Below the pieces are notes generated by a model. The model was not told where the DNA came from, did no database searches, and saw only the letters and a program-made list of their open reading frames with translations. Shown in pieces: positions 16,387 through 24,299 of a DNA stretch of 36,435 nucleotides (position 1 is its first letter; the number at the start of each line of letters is the position of its first letter). This DNA is from Oscillospiraceae bacterium. Lineage in GTDB: Bacteria; Bacillota; Clostridia; Oscillospirales; CAG-272. Position numbers and translations under genes: made by a program. The DNA is taken from positions 1 to 36,435 of the forward strand of contig SVUA01000016.1 of NCBI GenBank assembly GCA_015063485.1. The letters are read 5' to 3'.

Positions 16387-17739
16387 ATGAGCTTCAAAAA
16401 TCAGTATCTTAACGAGCTTATGGAGCGTGTCGTTAAGAGAAATCCCAACGAACCCGAATTTCACCAGACTGTAAAAGAGGTCCTTGAGTCCATCGAGCCC
16501 GTTATCGAAGCGCGCCCAGATTATATCACGAGCGGCGTTATTGAGAGAATGGTAGAGCCCGAAAGGATCATCAAATTCCGCGTTCCGTGGGTAGATGACA
16601 ACGGCAACGTTCAGGTAAACCGCGGCTTCCGTATTCAGTTCAACAGCGCGATAGGTCCGTACAAGGGCGGTCTTCGCTTCCACCCCTCTGTAAACGAGAG
16701 CATCATCAAGTTCCTTGGCTTTGAGCAGACATTTAAGAACTCACTGACCTCGCTTCCCATGGGCGGCGGTAAGGGCGGCTCTGACTTTGATCCTCAGGGC
16801 AAGAGCGACGCAGAGGTAATGCGCTTCTGCCAGAGCTTTATGACCGAGCTTCAGAAATATATCGGCGCGGATACCGACGTTCCCGCAGGTGACATAGGCG
16901 TTGGCGCGCGTGAGGTAGGCTACCTCTTCGGTCAGTACAAGAGACTCCGCAACGAGTTTACGGGCGTTCTTACGGGTAAGGGACTTCCTTACGGCGGCTC
17001 TCTTATTCGTCCCGAGGCAACGGGCTTTGGCGCGGTCTACTACACCGTAAATCTCCTCAACTATTTCAAGGACGATATCAAGGGCAAGACCTTTGCTATC
17101 TCTGGCTTCGGTAACGTTGCTTGGGGAACTGTCCTTAAGGTAACCGAGCTTGGCGGTAAGGTAGTTACTATTTCCGGTCCCGACGGTTACGTATACGACA
17201 AGGACGGTATCAATACCGAAGAGAAGATAAACTTTATGCTTGAGATGCGCGCTTCATGCCGCAACAGAGTAGAGGATTACGCGGATAAGTTCGGCGTACC
17301 CTTCTTCAAGGGTGAGAAGCCTTGGGGCGTAAAGGCAGATATCCTTATGCCTTGCGCAACACAGAACGAGGTTGGCATGGCTGAGGCAGAGAAGATAGTT
17401 GCTAACGGCGTTAAGTACTACGTTGAGGTATCGAATATGCCTACTACCAACGAGGCTGTTGCGTACCTTAAGGCAAACGGTGTTATAGTAGCTCCTTCGA
17501 AGGCAGTAAACGCGGGCGGTGTTGCCGTTTCGGGGCTTGAGATGTCACAGAACTCTATGCGTTACTCTTGGAGCGCGGAAGAGGTCGACGAAAAGCTTAA
17601 GGGCATCATGAAGAACATCTTCGAGGCTTCTATCAAGGCGGCAAACGAGTACGGACTCGGCGACGACCTCGTAGCAGGCGCGAATATCGCGGGCTTTATC
17701 AAGGTCGCAGAGGCTATGAAGGCTCAGGGCGTAGTCTGA
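16387..17739 (+). CDS. gdhA: NADP-type glutamate dehydrogenase
   Basis: Hexameric glutamate dehydrogenase of 450 residues that makes glutamate from 2-oxoglutarate and ammonium. Substrate and catalytic lysines are at K93 (PYKGGLRFHP), K117 and K129 (PMGGGKGG), followed by DTDVPAGDIGVG. The nucleotide fold starts near ISGFGNVAWGT. Length and the GGLRFHPSVN signature place it with the small hexameric (S50 I) enzymes, which are usually NADPH-dependent in clostridia; NADH use cannot be excluded. AAGGAAGG precedes the start and a strong promoter and terminator frame it as a single-gene unit. Confidence 0.95.
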   Translation: MSFKNQYLNELMERVVKRNPNEPEFHQTVKEVLESIEPVIEARPDYITSGVIERMVEPERIIKFRVPWVDDNGNVQVNRGFRIQFNSAIGPYKGGLRFHPSVNESIIKFLGFEQTFKNSLTSLPMGGGKGGSDFDPQGKSDAEVMRFCQSFMTELQKYIGADTDVPAGDIGVGAREVGYLFGQYKRLRNEFTGVLTGKGLPYGGSLIRPEATGFGAVYYTVNLLNYFKDDIKGKTFAISGFGNVAWGTVLKVTELGGKVVTISGPDGYVYDKDGINTEEKINFMLEMRASCRNRVEDYADKFGVPFFKGEKPWGVKADILMPCATQNEVGMAEAEKIVANGVKYYVEVSNMPTTNEAVAYLKANGVIVAPSKAVNAGGVAVSGLEMSQNSMRYSWSAEEVDEKLKGIMKNIFEASIKAANEYGLGDDLVAGANIAGFIKVAEAMKAQGVV

Positions 17740-17750
17740 TTTTAAATATA

Positions 17751-17782
17751 ACGAAAAGCGGAAATTGTTTTCCGCTTTTCGT
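17751..17782 (+). terminator. gdhA terminator
   Basis: Perfect 14-bp stem (17751-17764 with 17769-17782) ending in TTTTCGT, 11 bp after the gdhA stop codon. Confidence 0.8.
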
Positions 17783-17882
17783 ATATATAAATGCTTAAAA
17801 AGCACCAATTTGTCTAATAAATAAATACAAAAATAGTGCATTTATCCAAAAATGATAAAATTTTGCCAAACCCCTTGTATGT

Positions 17883-17910
17883 TTGACAAAAATGAGTTAT
17901 AATATATAAT
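17883..17910 (+). promoter_or_regulatory. gapA promoter
   Basis: TTGACA (17883-17888) and TATAAT (17905-17910) with 16-bp spacing. The leader starts with a possible stem (GGAGAG at 17912-17917 with CTCTCC at 17935-17940) that could stabilise the messenger. The rest of 17783-17882 shows no gene. Confidence 0.8.
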
Positions 17911-17986
17911 CGGAGAGGGAGGGCATATTGCGTTCTCTCCCAAGGATCGAAAAAAATTTATAATATAAAAATGGAGGATTTTTACC

Positions 17987-19000
17987 ATGTCAGTAAAAGT
18001 TGCTATTAACGGCTTTGGCCGTATCGGACGTCTTGCTTTCAGACAGATGTTCGGCGCAGAAGGCTACGAGATCGTTGCTATTAACGACCTCACCAAACCC
18101 GAGATGCTTGCTCATCTTCTCAAGTACGACACCGCTCAGGGTCGTTACGACGGTCACACCGTAGTTGCAGGTGAGGACACCATCACCGTTGACGGAAAGA
18201 CCATCAAGATCTACGCTGAGAAGGACGCTGCAAACTGTCCTTGGGCTGCTCTTGACGTTGACGTAGTTCTCGAGTGCACAGGTTTCTACTGCTCCACCGA
18301 GAAGTCTATGGCTCACATCAACGCAGGCGCAAAGAAGGTCGTTATTTCTGCTCCCGCAGGAAAGGACCTCAAGACCATCGTTTACTCTGTTAACGAGAAG
18401 ACCCTTACCGCTGATGACAAGATCATCTCCGCTGCATCTTGCACCACCAACTGCCTCGCTCCTATGGCAAAGGCTCTTAACGACTACGCTCCTATCCAGA
18501 GCGGTATCATGACCACTGTTCACGCTTACACCGGTGACCAGATGATCCTCGACGGTCCTCACAGAAAGGGTGACCTTAGAAGAGCACGTGCAGGCGCACA
18601 GAACATCGTTCCTAACTCCACCGGTGCTGCAAAGGCAATCGGCCTTGTTATTCCCGAGCTCAATGGCAAGCTCATCGGTTCTGCACAGAGAGTTCCTACC
18701 TGCACAGGTTCTACCACTATTCTCGTAGCTGTTGTTAAGGGTAAGGACGTTACTGTTGAGGGCATCAACGCTGCTATGAAGGCTGCTTCTTCCGAGTCCT
18801 TCGGTTACAACGAGGATCAGATCGTTTCTTCCGATATCATCGGTATCCGTTACGGTTCTCTCTTCGATGCAACTCAGACCATGGTTGCAAAGATCGACGA
18901 CGACACCTATCAGGTACAGGTAGTTTCTTGGTACGACAACGAGAACTCCTACACCAGCCAGATGGTTCGCACCATTAAGTACTTCGCAGAGCTCAACTAA
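17987..19000 (+). CDS. gapA: Glyceraldehyde-3-phosphate dehydrogenase, NAD-type
   Basis: Glycolytic enzyme of 337 residues. The NAD fold has NGFGRIGR (8-15) and Asp34 at the end of the second strand, the residue that selects NAD over NADP. The active site has C152 in SCTTNCLAP and H179 in TVHAYTGDQ. Codon use differs from neighbours: C-ending codons and AAG for Lys dominate, as expected for very high expression. GGAGG at 17972-17976 precedes the ATG. It is monocistronic, between its own promoter and a perfect palindromic terminator. Confidence 0.97.
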   Translation: MSVKVAINGFGRIGRLAFRQMFGAEGYEIVAINDLTKPEMLAHLLKYDTAQGRYDGHTVVAGEDTITVDGKTIKIYAEKDAANCPWAALDVDVVLECTGFYCSTEKSMAHINAGAKKVVISAPAGKDLKTIVYSVNEKTLTADDKIISAASCTTNCLAPMAKALNDYAPIQSGIMTTVHAYTGDQMILDGPHRKGDLRRARAGAQNIVPNSTGAAKAIGLVIPELNGKLIGSAQRVPTCTGSTTILVAVVKGKDVTVEGINAAMKAASSESFGYNEDQIVSSDIIGIRYGSLFDATQTMVAKIDDDTYQVQVVSWYDNENSYTSQMVRTIKYFAELN

Positions 19001-19016
19001 TTTGATATCTGTATAT

Positions 19017-19050
19017 AAAGATCCGCTACGGAATTCCGTAGCGGATCTTT
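19017..19050 (+). terminator. gapA terminator
   Basis: A perfect 34-bp palindrome (arms starting AAAGATCCGCTACGG) centred on GAATTC and ending in TTTT, 16 bp after the gapA stop codon. Confidence 0.85.
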
Positions 19051-19077
19051 TGTGTGTATTAATTAGATAAATTAAAT

Positions 19078-19275
19078 AAAGTTTGATTTGTCGAGGAGGA
19101 CGCGCAAGGGGAACTTTTTTTCAAAAAGTTCCCCTTGACCCCTCAAAAACTTTCTTGAAATTTGTTTATCGATAACCGTTATGGCTACATAAAAACCTAT
19201 TTTCAGGAAGCTTTTGCGGAGCTTTTCTCGAAAAGCGACTCGCGTCCCCCGCGTCCCCGACAAACCGCAATTTGA
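19078..19275. repeat. Composite repeat element between gapA and niaR
   Basis: A forward core copy (19078-19098, TTTGATTTGTCGAGGAG) and a reverse core copy (19253-19275, TCCCCGACAAACCGCAATTT) bracket a 15-bp perfect hairpin (19105-19119 with 19123-19137, CAAGGGGAACTTTTT arm) and unassigned sequence. The hairpin may also serve as a terminator for the converging genes. Confidence 0.75.
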
Positions 19276-19277
19276 TA

Positions 19278-19817
19278 TCACTTACTAACCCCACTCGGCT
19301 CGTATTCCTGCAAGGGCGCGAGGAAACCGCGCTCACGCAGAGATTCTTCGATAAGGGAAAGCGTTTCATAAGAGTCGGCGCTTATGGTATGGTAATGATA
19401 ACCCGAGGTAACGTTCATCAAAAGGCTCGACTTTCCCGATTCGATATCCTCAAGAAATTTCTTTACTTGGACGCGGTTTTTGATATTCATGGGAGCGCGG
19501 AGCGTTCCATATACCTTATGATATATTAAAACGTCAACGATAGTACCCCCCGCGTCGACTATCAGATTAAGCTCATCGGCGACCTCTTCGTTCGTATGGC
19601 GGAGCTTGAAGATACGTGCGCACACCTCTTTTTTCTTTAAAACGTAGCCTCTTGCGAGAGATTCGATGTCCTCTCCTTTGGCACGAAGCAGAGCGACGTC
19701 CTGAACTATCACCTGACGACTTACCCCAAGGTCTTCGGCAAGTCGTGAAGCGGAAATGGGGGATACAGCTTCGCTAAGGCGCGCGAGTATTTCCTTTCTT
19801 CTCATTTCTGCTTTCAT
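19278..19817 (-). CDS. niaR: NiaR-type transcriptional repressor of NAD synthesis
   Basis: 179-residue regulator with an N-terminal HTH_11 winged helix (about 5-60) and a C-terminal 3H domain (about 72-170) that binds nicotinate in characterised homologues. Conserved histidines are in LRHTNEE and GYHYHT. It is the last gene of nadB-nadC-niaR, starting 9 bp after nadC with GAGGTGA as ribosome binding site, so it would control its own operon. The likely operator is the palindromic region at 21996-22028. Confidence 0.9.
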   Translation of the reverse strand: MKAEMRRKEILARLSEAVSPISASRLAEDLGVSRQVIVQDVALLRAKGEDIESLARGYVLKKKEVCARIFKLRHTNEEVADELNLIVDAGGTIVDVLIYHKVYGTLRAPMNIKNRVQVKKFLEDIESGKSSLLMNVTSGYHYHTISADSYETLSLIEESLRERGFLAPLQEYEPSGVSK

Positions 19818-19826
19818 AACGTCACC

Positions 19827-20681
19827 TCAAATAGCGTGAAGATTTTTTAAGGACAGGTCAAGTATAGGAGAGGAATGAGTTAACGCGCCGCTTGAGATAT
19901 AGTCAACGCCAAGGTCGGTAAGACGGGAGATGTTTTCTCTCGTTACGTTGCCCGAGACCTCTACCTCGGCTCTGCCGTTTATAAATTCGATAGCTTCTTT
20001 GAGCTGATCGTGAGTCATATTATCGAGCATTATAATGTCCGCACCCGCTTCAACGGCTTCCTTTACCATGTCAAAGTTCTCGACCTCGACCTCTATTTTA
20101 CGAACGAAGGGCGCGTAAGCCTTTGCCATTTCAACGGCTTTTTTAACGCTTCCCGCAGCTCCGATGTGGTTGTCCTTTAAGAGAACACCGTCCGAGAGAT
20201 TGTATCTGTGGTTGCAGCCGCCGCCTACTCTTACCGAGTATTTTTCAAAAATTCTGTTGTTCGGAGTAGTCTTTCTTGTGTCAAGAAGAGTCGTTTTCGT
20301 GCCTTTGAGAAGAGAGGCAACGTTGCGCGTGTAAGTAGCGATACCGCTCATTCTCTGCATATAGTTAAGCGCGGTGCGCTCTCCCGAAAGCAGAACGCGG
20401 ATATCTCCGCGTATCTTCGCGATAAGCTGACCTTTCTTTATATCGTCGCCGTCGGCGGCGTAGAATTCTACCTTTGTTGCGGGGTCGATAAGCGTAAATA
20501 CGCGCTCAAATACCTGAGCGCCGCAGAGAACACCGTCCTCCTTGCATATGAGGTCGACCTCACCCATGGTCTCTTTTGGCATGACGCTGTTTGTGGAAAC
20601 GTCCTCGCTCGTGATATCCTCAGCAAGTGCCATGCGGATAAGGGGATCGACTTGAAGTGTGAGAGTGGCTTTATCAAACAT
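19827..20681 (-). CDS. nadC: Nicotinate-nucleotide pyrophosphorylase (quinolinate phosphoribosyltransferase)
   Basis: Converts quinolinate and PRPP to nicotinate mononucleotide, the last step of the quinolinate route. The 284-residue protein has the normal length and conserved LLDTRKTTPN, VRVGGGCNHRYNLSDGVLLKDNHI-region motifs (written in two parts: VRVGGGCNHRYNLSDG and VLLKDNHI), and the C-terminal SGNVTRENI and DYISSGALTHS phosphate-binding segments. The start overlaps the end of nadB by 8 bp and has AAGGAG, so the genes are translationally coupled. Confidence 0.95.
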   Translation of the reverse strand: MFDKATLTLQVDPLIRMALAEDITSEDVSTNSVMPKETMGEVDLICKEDGVLCGAQVFERVFTLIDPATKVEFYAADGDDIKKGQLIAKIRGDIRVLLSGERTALNYMQRMSGIATYTRNVASLLKGTKTTLLDTRKTTPNNRIFEKYSVRVGGGCNHRYNLSDGVLLKDNHIGAAGSVKKAVEMAKAYAPFVRKIEVEVENFDMVKEAVEAGADIIMLDNMTHDQLKEAIEFINGRAEVEVSGNVTRENISRLTDLGVDYISSGALTHSSPILDLSLKNLHAI

Positions 20682-21957
20682 TTTTTTGACTCCTTTTTAT
20701 TTCATTTAATATCATTTCTTTATTTTCGCTGTTCCATTTTTCAAGGTCGGCGTATTTTTTTATGTCTATGCTTGGCAATTCGCCAAGGTCTTTTATTTTG
20801 GTGTTCGCCATATCTGCGGCAGCTCTGCCCGCGAAAACCAGACTTTCAAGAAGAGAGTTTGATGCAAGACGGTTTTTGCCGTGAACTCGGTTACACGCCG
20901 TTTCTCCTACGGCGTAAAGGCGGCGCATAGAGGTCTTGCTCTCGTAATTCACCTTGACTCCGCCCATGAAATAGTGTTGCGCGGGAACTACGGGAACGCA
21001 CTCTTCTGCGGGGTCGTAGCCGTGTGAACGGCAGTGCTCAACGATGTTTGGAAAGTGAGAGAGAAGTTCGTCCTTCGGTATCGGACGCATATCCTCCCAT
21101 ACGTGCTCCGTGCCGTCAAGTGCCATTTGCTTGTTTATAGCTTCGGTCACCTTGTCACGAGGCAGAAGCTCGTCTACGAAGCGTTCCATGTTTTTGTTTA
21201 AGAGCTTTGCGCCCTCGCCTCTTACCGATTCGGATATAAGAAAGCTTCGCTCGCCCTCGTCCTTAGAGTAAAAGGTCGTTGGATGAATCTGAATGTAATC
21301 GACGTTTTCAAGCTCAATGCCGTGGCGCAGGGCTAAGCCCAAAGCGTCACCCGTGAGATGCCTGAAATTCGTCGAATGCTTGAAAAGTCCTCCGATACCG
21401 CCCGTAGCAAGTACCAAAAATTCGCACTTGACGGTCTCAAGCTTCCCCGTGGGCATCTCAATTATCGCTCCGCGGACTTCGTTGTTATCCTCGATAATAT
21501 CAATGAGGGTAGTGTGCTCAAGTATCTCGATGTTTTTGCGTTTTCTTGCTTCCAAAAGAAGCTTACTCGTTATCTCCTTGCCCGTTACGTCCTTGTGGAA
21601 GAGTATGCGCTTTCTTGAGTGTGCGCCTTCCTTTGTGTAATCAAAGCTTCCGTCGGGGGTCTTGTTGAAATCCGCACCGAAGGCAACGAGGTCTTTGATA
21701 ATATCGCGCGAGGATTCTATCATTATCCTTACGCTCTCGCGGTCGTTTTCATAGTGTCCTGCGCGTAAGGTGTCCTCAAAAAAGGATTCGAAGTCGCTGT
21801 CGTCGCGCTGAACGCATATTCCGCCTTGCGCAAGAAATGAGTCGCTTGACTCGGCGTCTGACTTCGTAATGACGGTTATTTTTTTATCAGGCGGCAGCTT
21901 TAGAGCGCAATAAAGTCCCGCGCAGCCGCAACCCGCAATAAGAATATCGGTATTCAT
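20674..21957 (-). CDS. nadB: L-aspartate oxidase
   Basis: FAD enzyme that oxidises aspartate to iminoaspartate, the first step of de novo NAD synthesis; in anaerobes fumarate is the likely electron acceptor. The 427-residue protein has the FAD-binding IAGCGCAGLYCAL segment, HIHPTTFY, and the RVHGKNRLASNSLLE motif near residue 370-385. It is shorter than the E. coli enzyme (about 540) because the C-terminal helical domain is reduced. The ATG at 21957 follows GGAGG; a TTG four codons upstream overlaps that site and is rejected. First gene of nadB-nadC-niaR, divergent from nadA. Confidence 0.93.
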   Translation of the reverse strand: MNTDILIAGCGCAGLYCALKLPPDKKITVITKSDAESSDSFLAQGGICVQRDDSDFESFFEDTLRAGHYENDRESVRIMIESSRDIIKDLVAFGADFNKTPDGSFDYTKEGAHSRKRILFHKDVTGKEITSKLLLEARKRKNIEILEHTTLIDIIEDNNEVRGAIIEMPTGKLETVKCEFLVLATGGIGGLFKHSTNFRHLTGDALGLALRHGIELENVDYIQIHPTTFYSKDEGERSFLISESVRGEGAKLLNKNMERFVDELLPRDKVTEAINKQMALDGTEHVWEDMRPIPKDELLSHFPNIVEHCRSHGYDPAEECVPVVPAQHYFMGGVKVNYESKTSMRRLYAVGETACNRVHGKNRLASNSLLESLVFAGRAAADMANTKIKDLGELPSIDIKKYADLEKWNSENKEMILNEIKRSQKNV

Positions 21958-21972
21958 ACGGTCCTCCAAAAA

Positions 21973-22001
21973 TATTTACACTATATTTTAACATATGTCA
22001 A
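21973..22001 (-). promoter_or_regulatory. nadB promoter
   Basis: Minus-strand TTGACA (21996-22001) and TAAATA (21973-21978) with 17-bp spacing. The -35 box is one half of the palindrome TGTCAAGACA. Confidence 0.7.
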
Positions 22002-22028
22002 GACAATTGTCAATATATATCTTGACAA
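21996..22028. promoter_or_regulatory. Candidate NiaR operator shared by nadB and nadA
   Basis: Contains the palindrome TGTCAAGACA (21996-22005) and a second inverted repeat TTGTCAA (22007-22013) / TTGACAA (22022-22028). Both divergent -35 boxes lie inside it, so one bound repressor could shut off both directions. Confidence 0.65.
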
Positions 22029-22050
22029 ACCTTTTACAATAATGTATAAT
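22022..22050 (+). promoter_or_regulatory. nadA promoter
   Basis: TTGACA (22022-22027) and TATAAT (22045-22050) with 17-bp spacing; the -35 box overlaps the inverted repeat of the candidate NiaR operator. Confidence 0.8.
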
Positions 22051-22102
22051 ATTATAGAAATTTCAATTTGAATACCAAAAAATAAAAGGCATGGTCATAG
22101 TT

Positions 22103-23026
22103 ATGTTTAATACTAAAGAGCTTCAAGAAGAAATATTAAGATTAAAAAAGGAAAAGGACGTTTGCGTACTTGCTCACGCTTATCAGACACACGACGTGCT
22201 TGAGGTAGCCGATTTTGTGGGAGATTCGTACGGTCTCAGCGTACAGGCAAAGAGCGTTACGCAAAAGACTTTGCTTATGTGCGGAGTTCGCTTTATGGCG
22301 GAAACGGCAAAGATACTTTCTCCAGAAAAGAGAGTTATTCTTTCGCACTCGCTTGCGGGTTGTCCTATGGCGGAGCAGCTTTCGGTCGAGGAGTTGCGTG
22401 AGTTAAAGCGACAGAATCCAGATTATGCCGTTGTGGCTTATATAAATACTACTGCGGCTCTAAAGCAGGAATGTGACGTTTGCGTTACGTCGGCGTCTGC
22501 TCTTGAGATAGTTCGCAATATGCCGCAGAAGAATATTTTATTTATTCCTGACTGTAACCTCGGCGCGTGGATAGCCGAGCAAGTGCCTGAGAAGAACTTT
22601 AAGTTTATCAACGGCGGTTGTCCGATACATACGCGCATTACAAAAGAGGACGTTCTGAGGGCGAGAAAGGATCACCCCAACGCGCTTCTGTTGGTCCACC
22701 CCGAATGCAAGAAGGAGGTCAGCGTGTGCGCCGACTATCTTGGAAGCACTACGGGTATCATGGCGTACGTCAAGAAGAGCGACGCAAATGAGTTTATTAT
22801 CGGAACGGATAACAGTATCGTTCAGCATTTGCAGTTTGAGTATCCCGATAAAAAGTTCTACGCGCTTTCAAAGATATGTGTCTGCCATGATATGCGCCTG
22901 ACGACGCTTATAGACGTTTATCACTGCCTTGTCGGAACGGGCGGGGAAGAGATAGAGATAAGTGAGCATGACCGCAAGGAAGCACTGCGTTGCATTGACG
23001 CAATGATAAAATATTCGAATAAATAA
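22103..23026 (+). CDS. nadA: Quinolinate synthase
   Basis: [4Fe-4S] enzyme that condenses iminoaspartate with dihydroxyacetone phosphate to quinolinate. The 307-residue protein has the triplicated NadA fold; probable cluster ligands are C87 (AGCPMA), C202 (HPECKKE) and C259 or C261 (KICVCHDM). AHAYQ near residue 24-28 is the conserved substrate region. The ATG at 22103 is preferred because AAAAGG (22084-22089) is too close to the earlier in-frame ATG at 22091; the site is weak either way. Unlike the common nadABC order, nadA here is divergent from nadB and shares its operator region. Confidence 0.94.
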   Translation: MFNTKELQEEILRLKKEKDVCVLAHAYQTHDVLEVADFVGDSYGLSVQAKSVTQKTLLMCGVRFMAETAKILSPEKRVILSHSLAGCPMAEQLSVEELRELKRQNPDYAVVAYINTTAALKQECDVCVTSASALEIVRNMPQKNILFIPDCNLGAWIAEQVPEKNFKFINGGCPIHTRITKEDVLRARKDHPNALLLVHPECKKEVSVCADYLGSTTGIMAYVKKSDANEFIIGTDNSIVQHLQFEYPDKKFYALSKICVCHDMRLTTLIDVYHCLVGTGGEEIEISEHDRKEALRCIDAMIKYSNK

Positions 23027-23030
23027 AAAT

Positions 23031-23076
23031 AAACACCGCTTTTACTATCCGAAAAATGATAGAGAAAGCGGTGTTT
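23031..23076 (+). terminator. nadA terminator
   Basis: 12-bp stem AAACACCGCTTT (23031-23042) with AAAGCGGTGTTT (23065-23076), an inner CTATC/GATAG pairing, and TTTT at its end. It lies between converging genes. Confidence 0.8.
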
Positions 23077-23120
23077 TGTATAGATATATATAAAGTATCG
23101 GGCGTTTTTTCAATAAAAAA

Positions 23121-23468
23121 CTAAAGCTGATTCATATTCCATATTTTTTGTCTTTCTGCAAGAAAAGCATTTACGGTTTCCATGGAGAATTTTTCACAGG
23201 TATCGTCAGAATTTTGAAGATCGGCAAGAAATTCGATCCAACCGTACCCCCATTCCCGTCTGTCTTTTTTCCATACGTTGTGCTCTGTATTCTCGCGAAA
23301 AAGAAAATCTATCGCTTCATCATATAGGCGTTTATAGTCGGGGGATTCAAGTAATTCTTTGTGTTCTCTTAACGCATTAAATATATGCCTTATATAATAT
23401 TTGTCGCTTCTTGAATGATGCATTAAGGTTGCTGAGGCTTCTATCGGTATAATATCTTTTTCATTCAT
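23121..23468 (-). CDS. Hypothetical protein of 115 residues, partner of the SLOG-like gene
   Basis: Not recognised. The protein is soluble, mostly helical in composition, rich in charged and aromatic residues (for example EWGYGWIEFLADL and ERQKIWNMNQL), with no signal peptide or membrane segment. A His pair (MHHSRSDKYYIRH) near residues 16-28 could be functional but matches no motif I know. It starts 21 bp after the SLOG-like gene and on the same strand, so co-transcription is likely. The ribosome binding site is weak (GAAGAA). Confidence 0.65.
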   Translation of the reverse strand: MNEKDIIPIEASATLMHHSRSDKYYIRHIFNALREHKELLESPDYKRLYDEAIDFLFRENTEHNVWKKDRREWGYGWIEFLADLQNSDDTCEKFSMETVNAFLAERQKIWNMNQL

Positions 23469-23489
23469 TTCTTCTTGTAATAGCTTCGT

Positions 23490-23945
23490 TCAAATTTCTT
23501 TGTCGGTTAAGTTGAATATAGGCTTCTTTTTTCTTTTTGCGTGTTTATATGTTTGATAAGCTCCGCCAAAATCGTGATCTATATATGCGACAACAAGATC
23601 AGCTTGTTCGATCATCCACCTGTTGCGATATGAAATTGCAAATTTCAGCGGTACTTTTTCTAAATTTGGATAGAGAATGTCATCGTACAGTTCTTTTTGA
23701 TAATTTAAATGATTCTTTTGGTAGTCTATTGTAATATAGGGAGTAACAAAGATCAACCTTGTGTGCGGGTGCTTTTCTTGATATTTGTTTCCGCATTTTA
23801 GAGCGAATTCATCAAAAGAACCGTAACCGCCTAAATAAAGCTCGGCGTGACTGTCACCGATAATTTCTGTCAAAAGAGATATTATTTTTTGCTCGTCTTC
23901 TACTGATCCTGTGTATTGGGAGTGTCCGCAAAATGTTACGATCAT
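23490..23945 (-). CDS. SLOG-superfamily-like nucleotide-binding protein
   Basis: 151-residue Rossmann-like protein. Features that recall the SLOG (DprA/LOG/YpsA) superfamily are the N-terminal strand MIVTFCGHS, the glycine-rich GGYGSFDE (39-46), the RNRWMIEQADLVVAYI strand-loop (about 108-122) and GGAYQTYKHA (127-136). Members bind nucleotides or their derivatives, but no activity can be named here. The ATG at 23945 has GGAGAGG seven bases upstream (23950-23956), making the earlier in-frame start at 23966 unlikely. It leads a two-gene unit and is preceded by a candidate structured RNA with a terminator-like hairpin at 23970-23993. Confidence 0.7.
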   Translation of the reverse strand: MIVTFCGHSQYTGSVEDEQKIISLLTEIIGDSHAELYLGGYGSFDEFALKCGNKYQEKHPHTRLIFVTPYITIDYQKNHLNYQKELYDDILYPNLEKVPLKFAISYRNRWMIEQADLVVAYIDHDFGGAYQTYKHAKRKKKPIFNLTDKEI

Positions 23946-23964
23946 AAAACCTCTCCTAAAATAC

Positions 23965-24182
23965 AAAAAGTGCGCCGACCGAGGTCAGCGCACAAAAACG
24001 CAAATTCCACAGTCGTCGCCAAACAAACTATATATAGAAGGGGTATATTACTATACTTACACCATATACGGAATTTGCATTTTATCAAATTCAATATGAT
24101 GTAAGTATATTCAAAAAAGGATAGAAGTACCCCTAAAAAAAGAAAATACACCCATTTAATGTATATATTTAGTTTGTTTGGC
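23965..24182 (-). ncRNA. Candidate structured leader RNA or small RNA upstream of the SLOG-like gene
   Basis: Transcribed right to left from a promoter at 24189-24217. Nested stems can be seen: outer 13 bp (24170-24182 with 24018-24030), AGGGGTA/TACCCCT (24128-24134 with 24039-24045), a 16-bp stem (24094-24109 with 24052-24067) and an apical 7-bp stem (24086-24092 with 24071-24077). A linker then carries GGAATTTGC (24000-24008), which is complementary to 24070-24078 in the apical stem, so an alternative fold is possible. A hairpin with a T5 tract (23965-23993) ends it, ahead of the gene's ribosome binding site. The two imperfect positions are G-U on this strand and A-C on the other. No known riboswitch class is recognised; a palindromic mobile remnant is the alternative. 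Confidence 0.5.
23970..23993 (-). terminator. Terminator-like hairpin in the leader of the SLOG-like gene
   Basis: On the minus strand an 11-bp stem GTGCGCTGACC / GGTCGGCGCAC with a 2-base loop and one G-U pair is followed by TTTTT (23965-23969). It lies 25 bp ahead of the start codon, the position of an attenuator. Confidence 0.65.
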
Positions 24183-24188
24183 AAACTT

Positions 24189-24217
24189 ATTGTACCACGA
24201 TTTTCGTTTTTTGTCAA
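24189..24217 (-). promoter_or_regulatory. Promoter of the candidate leader RNA
   Basis: Minus-strand TTGACA (24212-24217) and TACAAT (24189-24194) with 17-bp spacing. The expected start falls at about 24182, the first base of the outer stem. Confidence 0.7.
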
Positions 24218-24243
24218 TAGGCGTGTTTAAAATATTCGAAACA

Positions 24244-24280
24244 TATGAGGGGGACTTTTTTCAAAAAAGTCCCCCTCATA
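24244..24280. terminator. Stem-loop repeat downstream of the GH2 gene
   Basis: Perfect 18-bp arms (24244-24261 with 24263-24280, core GGGGGACTTTTTT) around a single C. Same style as the hairpins at 19105 and 32124, and probably the GH2 terminator on the minus strand. Confidence 0.65.
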
Positions 24281-24299
24281 GAGTCTCCTAAAATGGTAC

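Noticed and set aside
24018-24182. Retron or IS200-type element
   Set aside because: No reverse transcriptase or transposase gene is nearby; the promoter, wobble pattern and terminator fit an RNA better, although a mobile remnant is not excluded.
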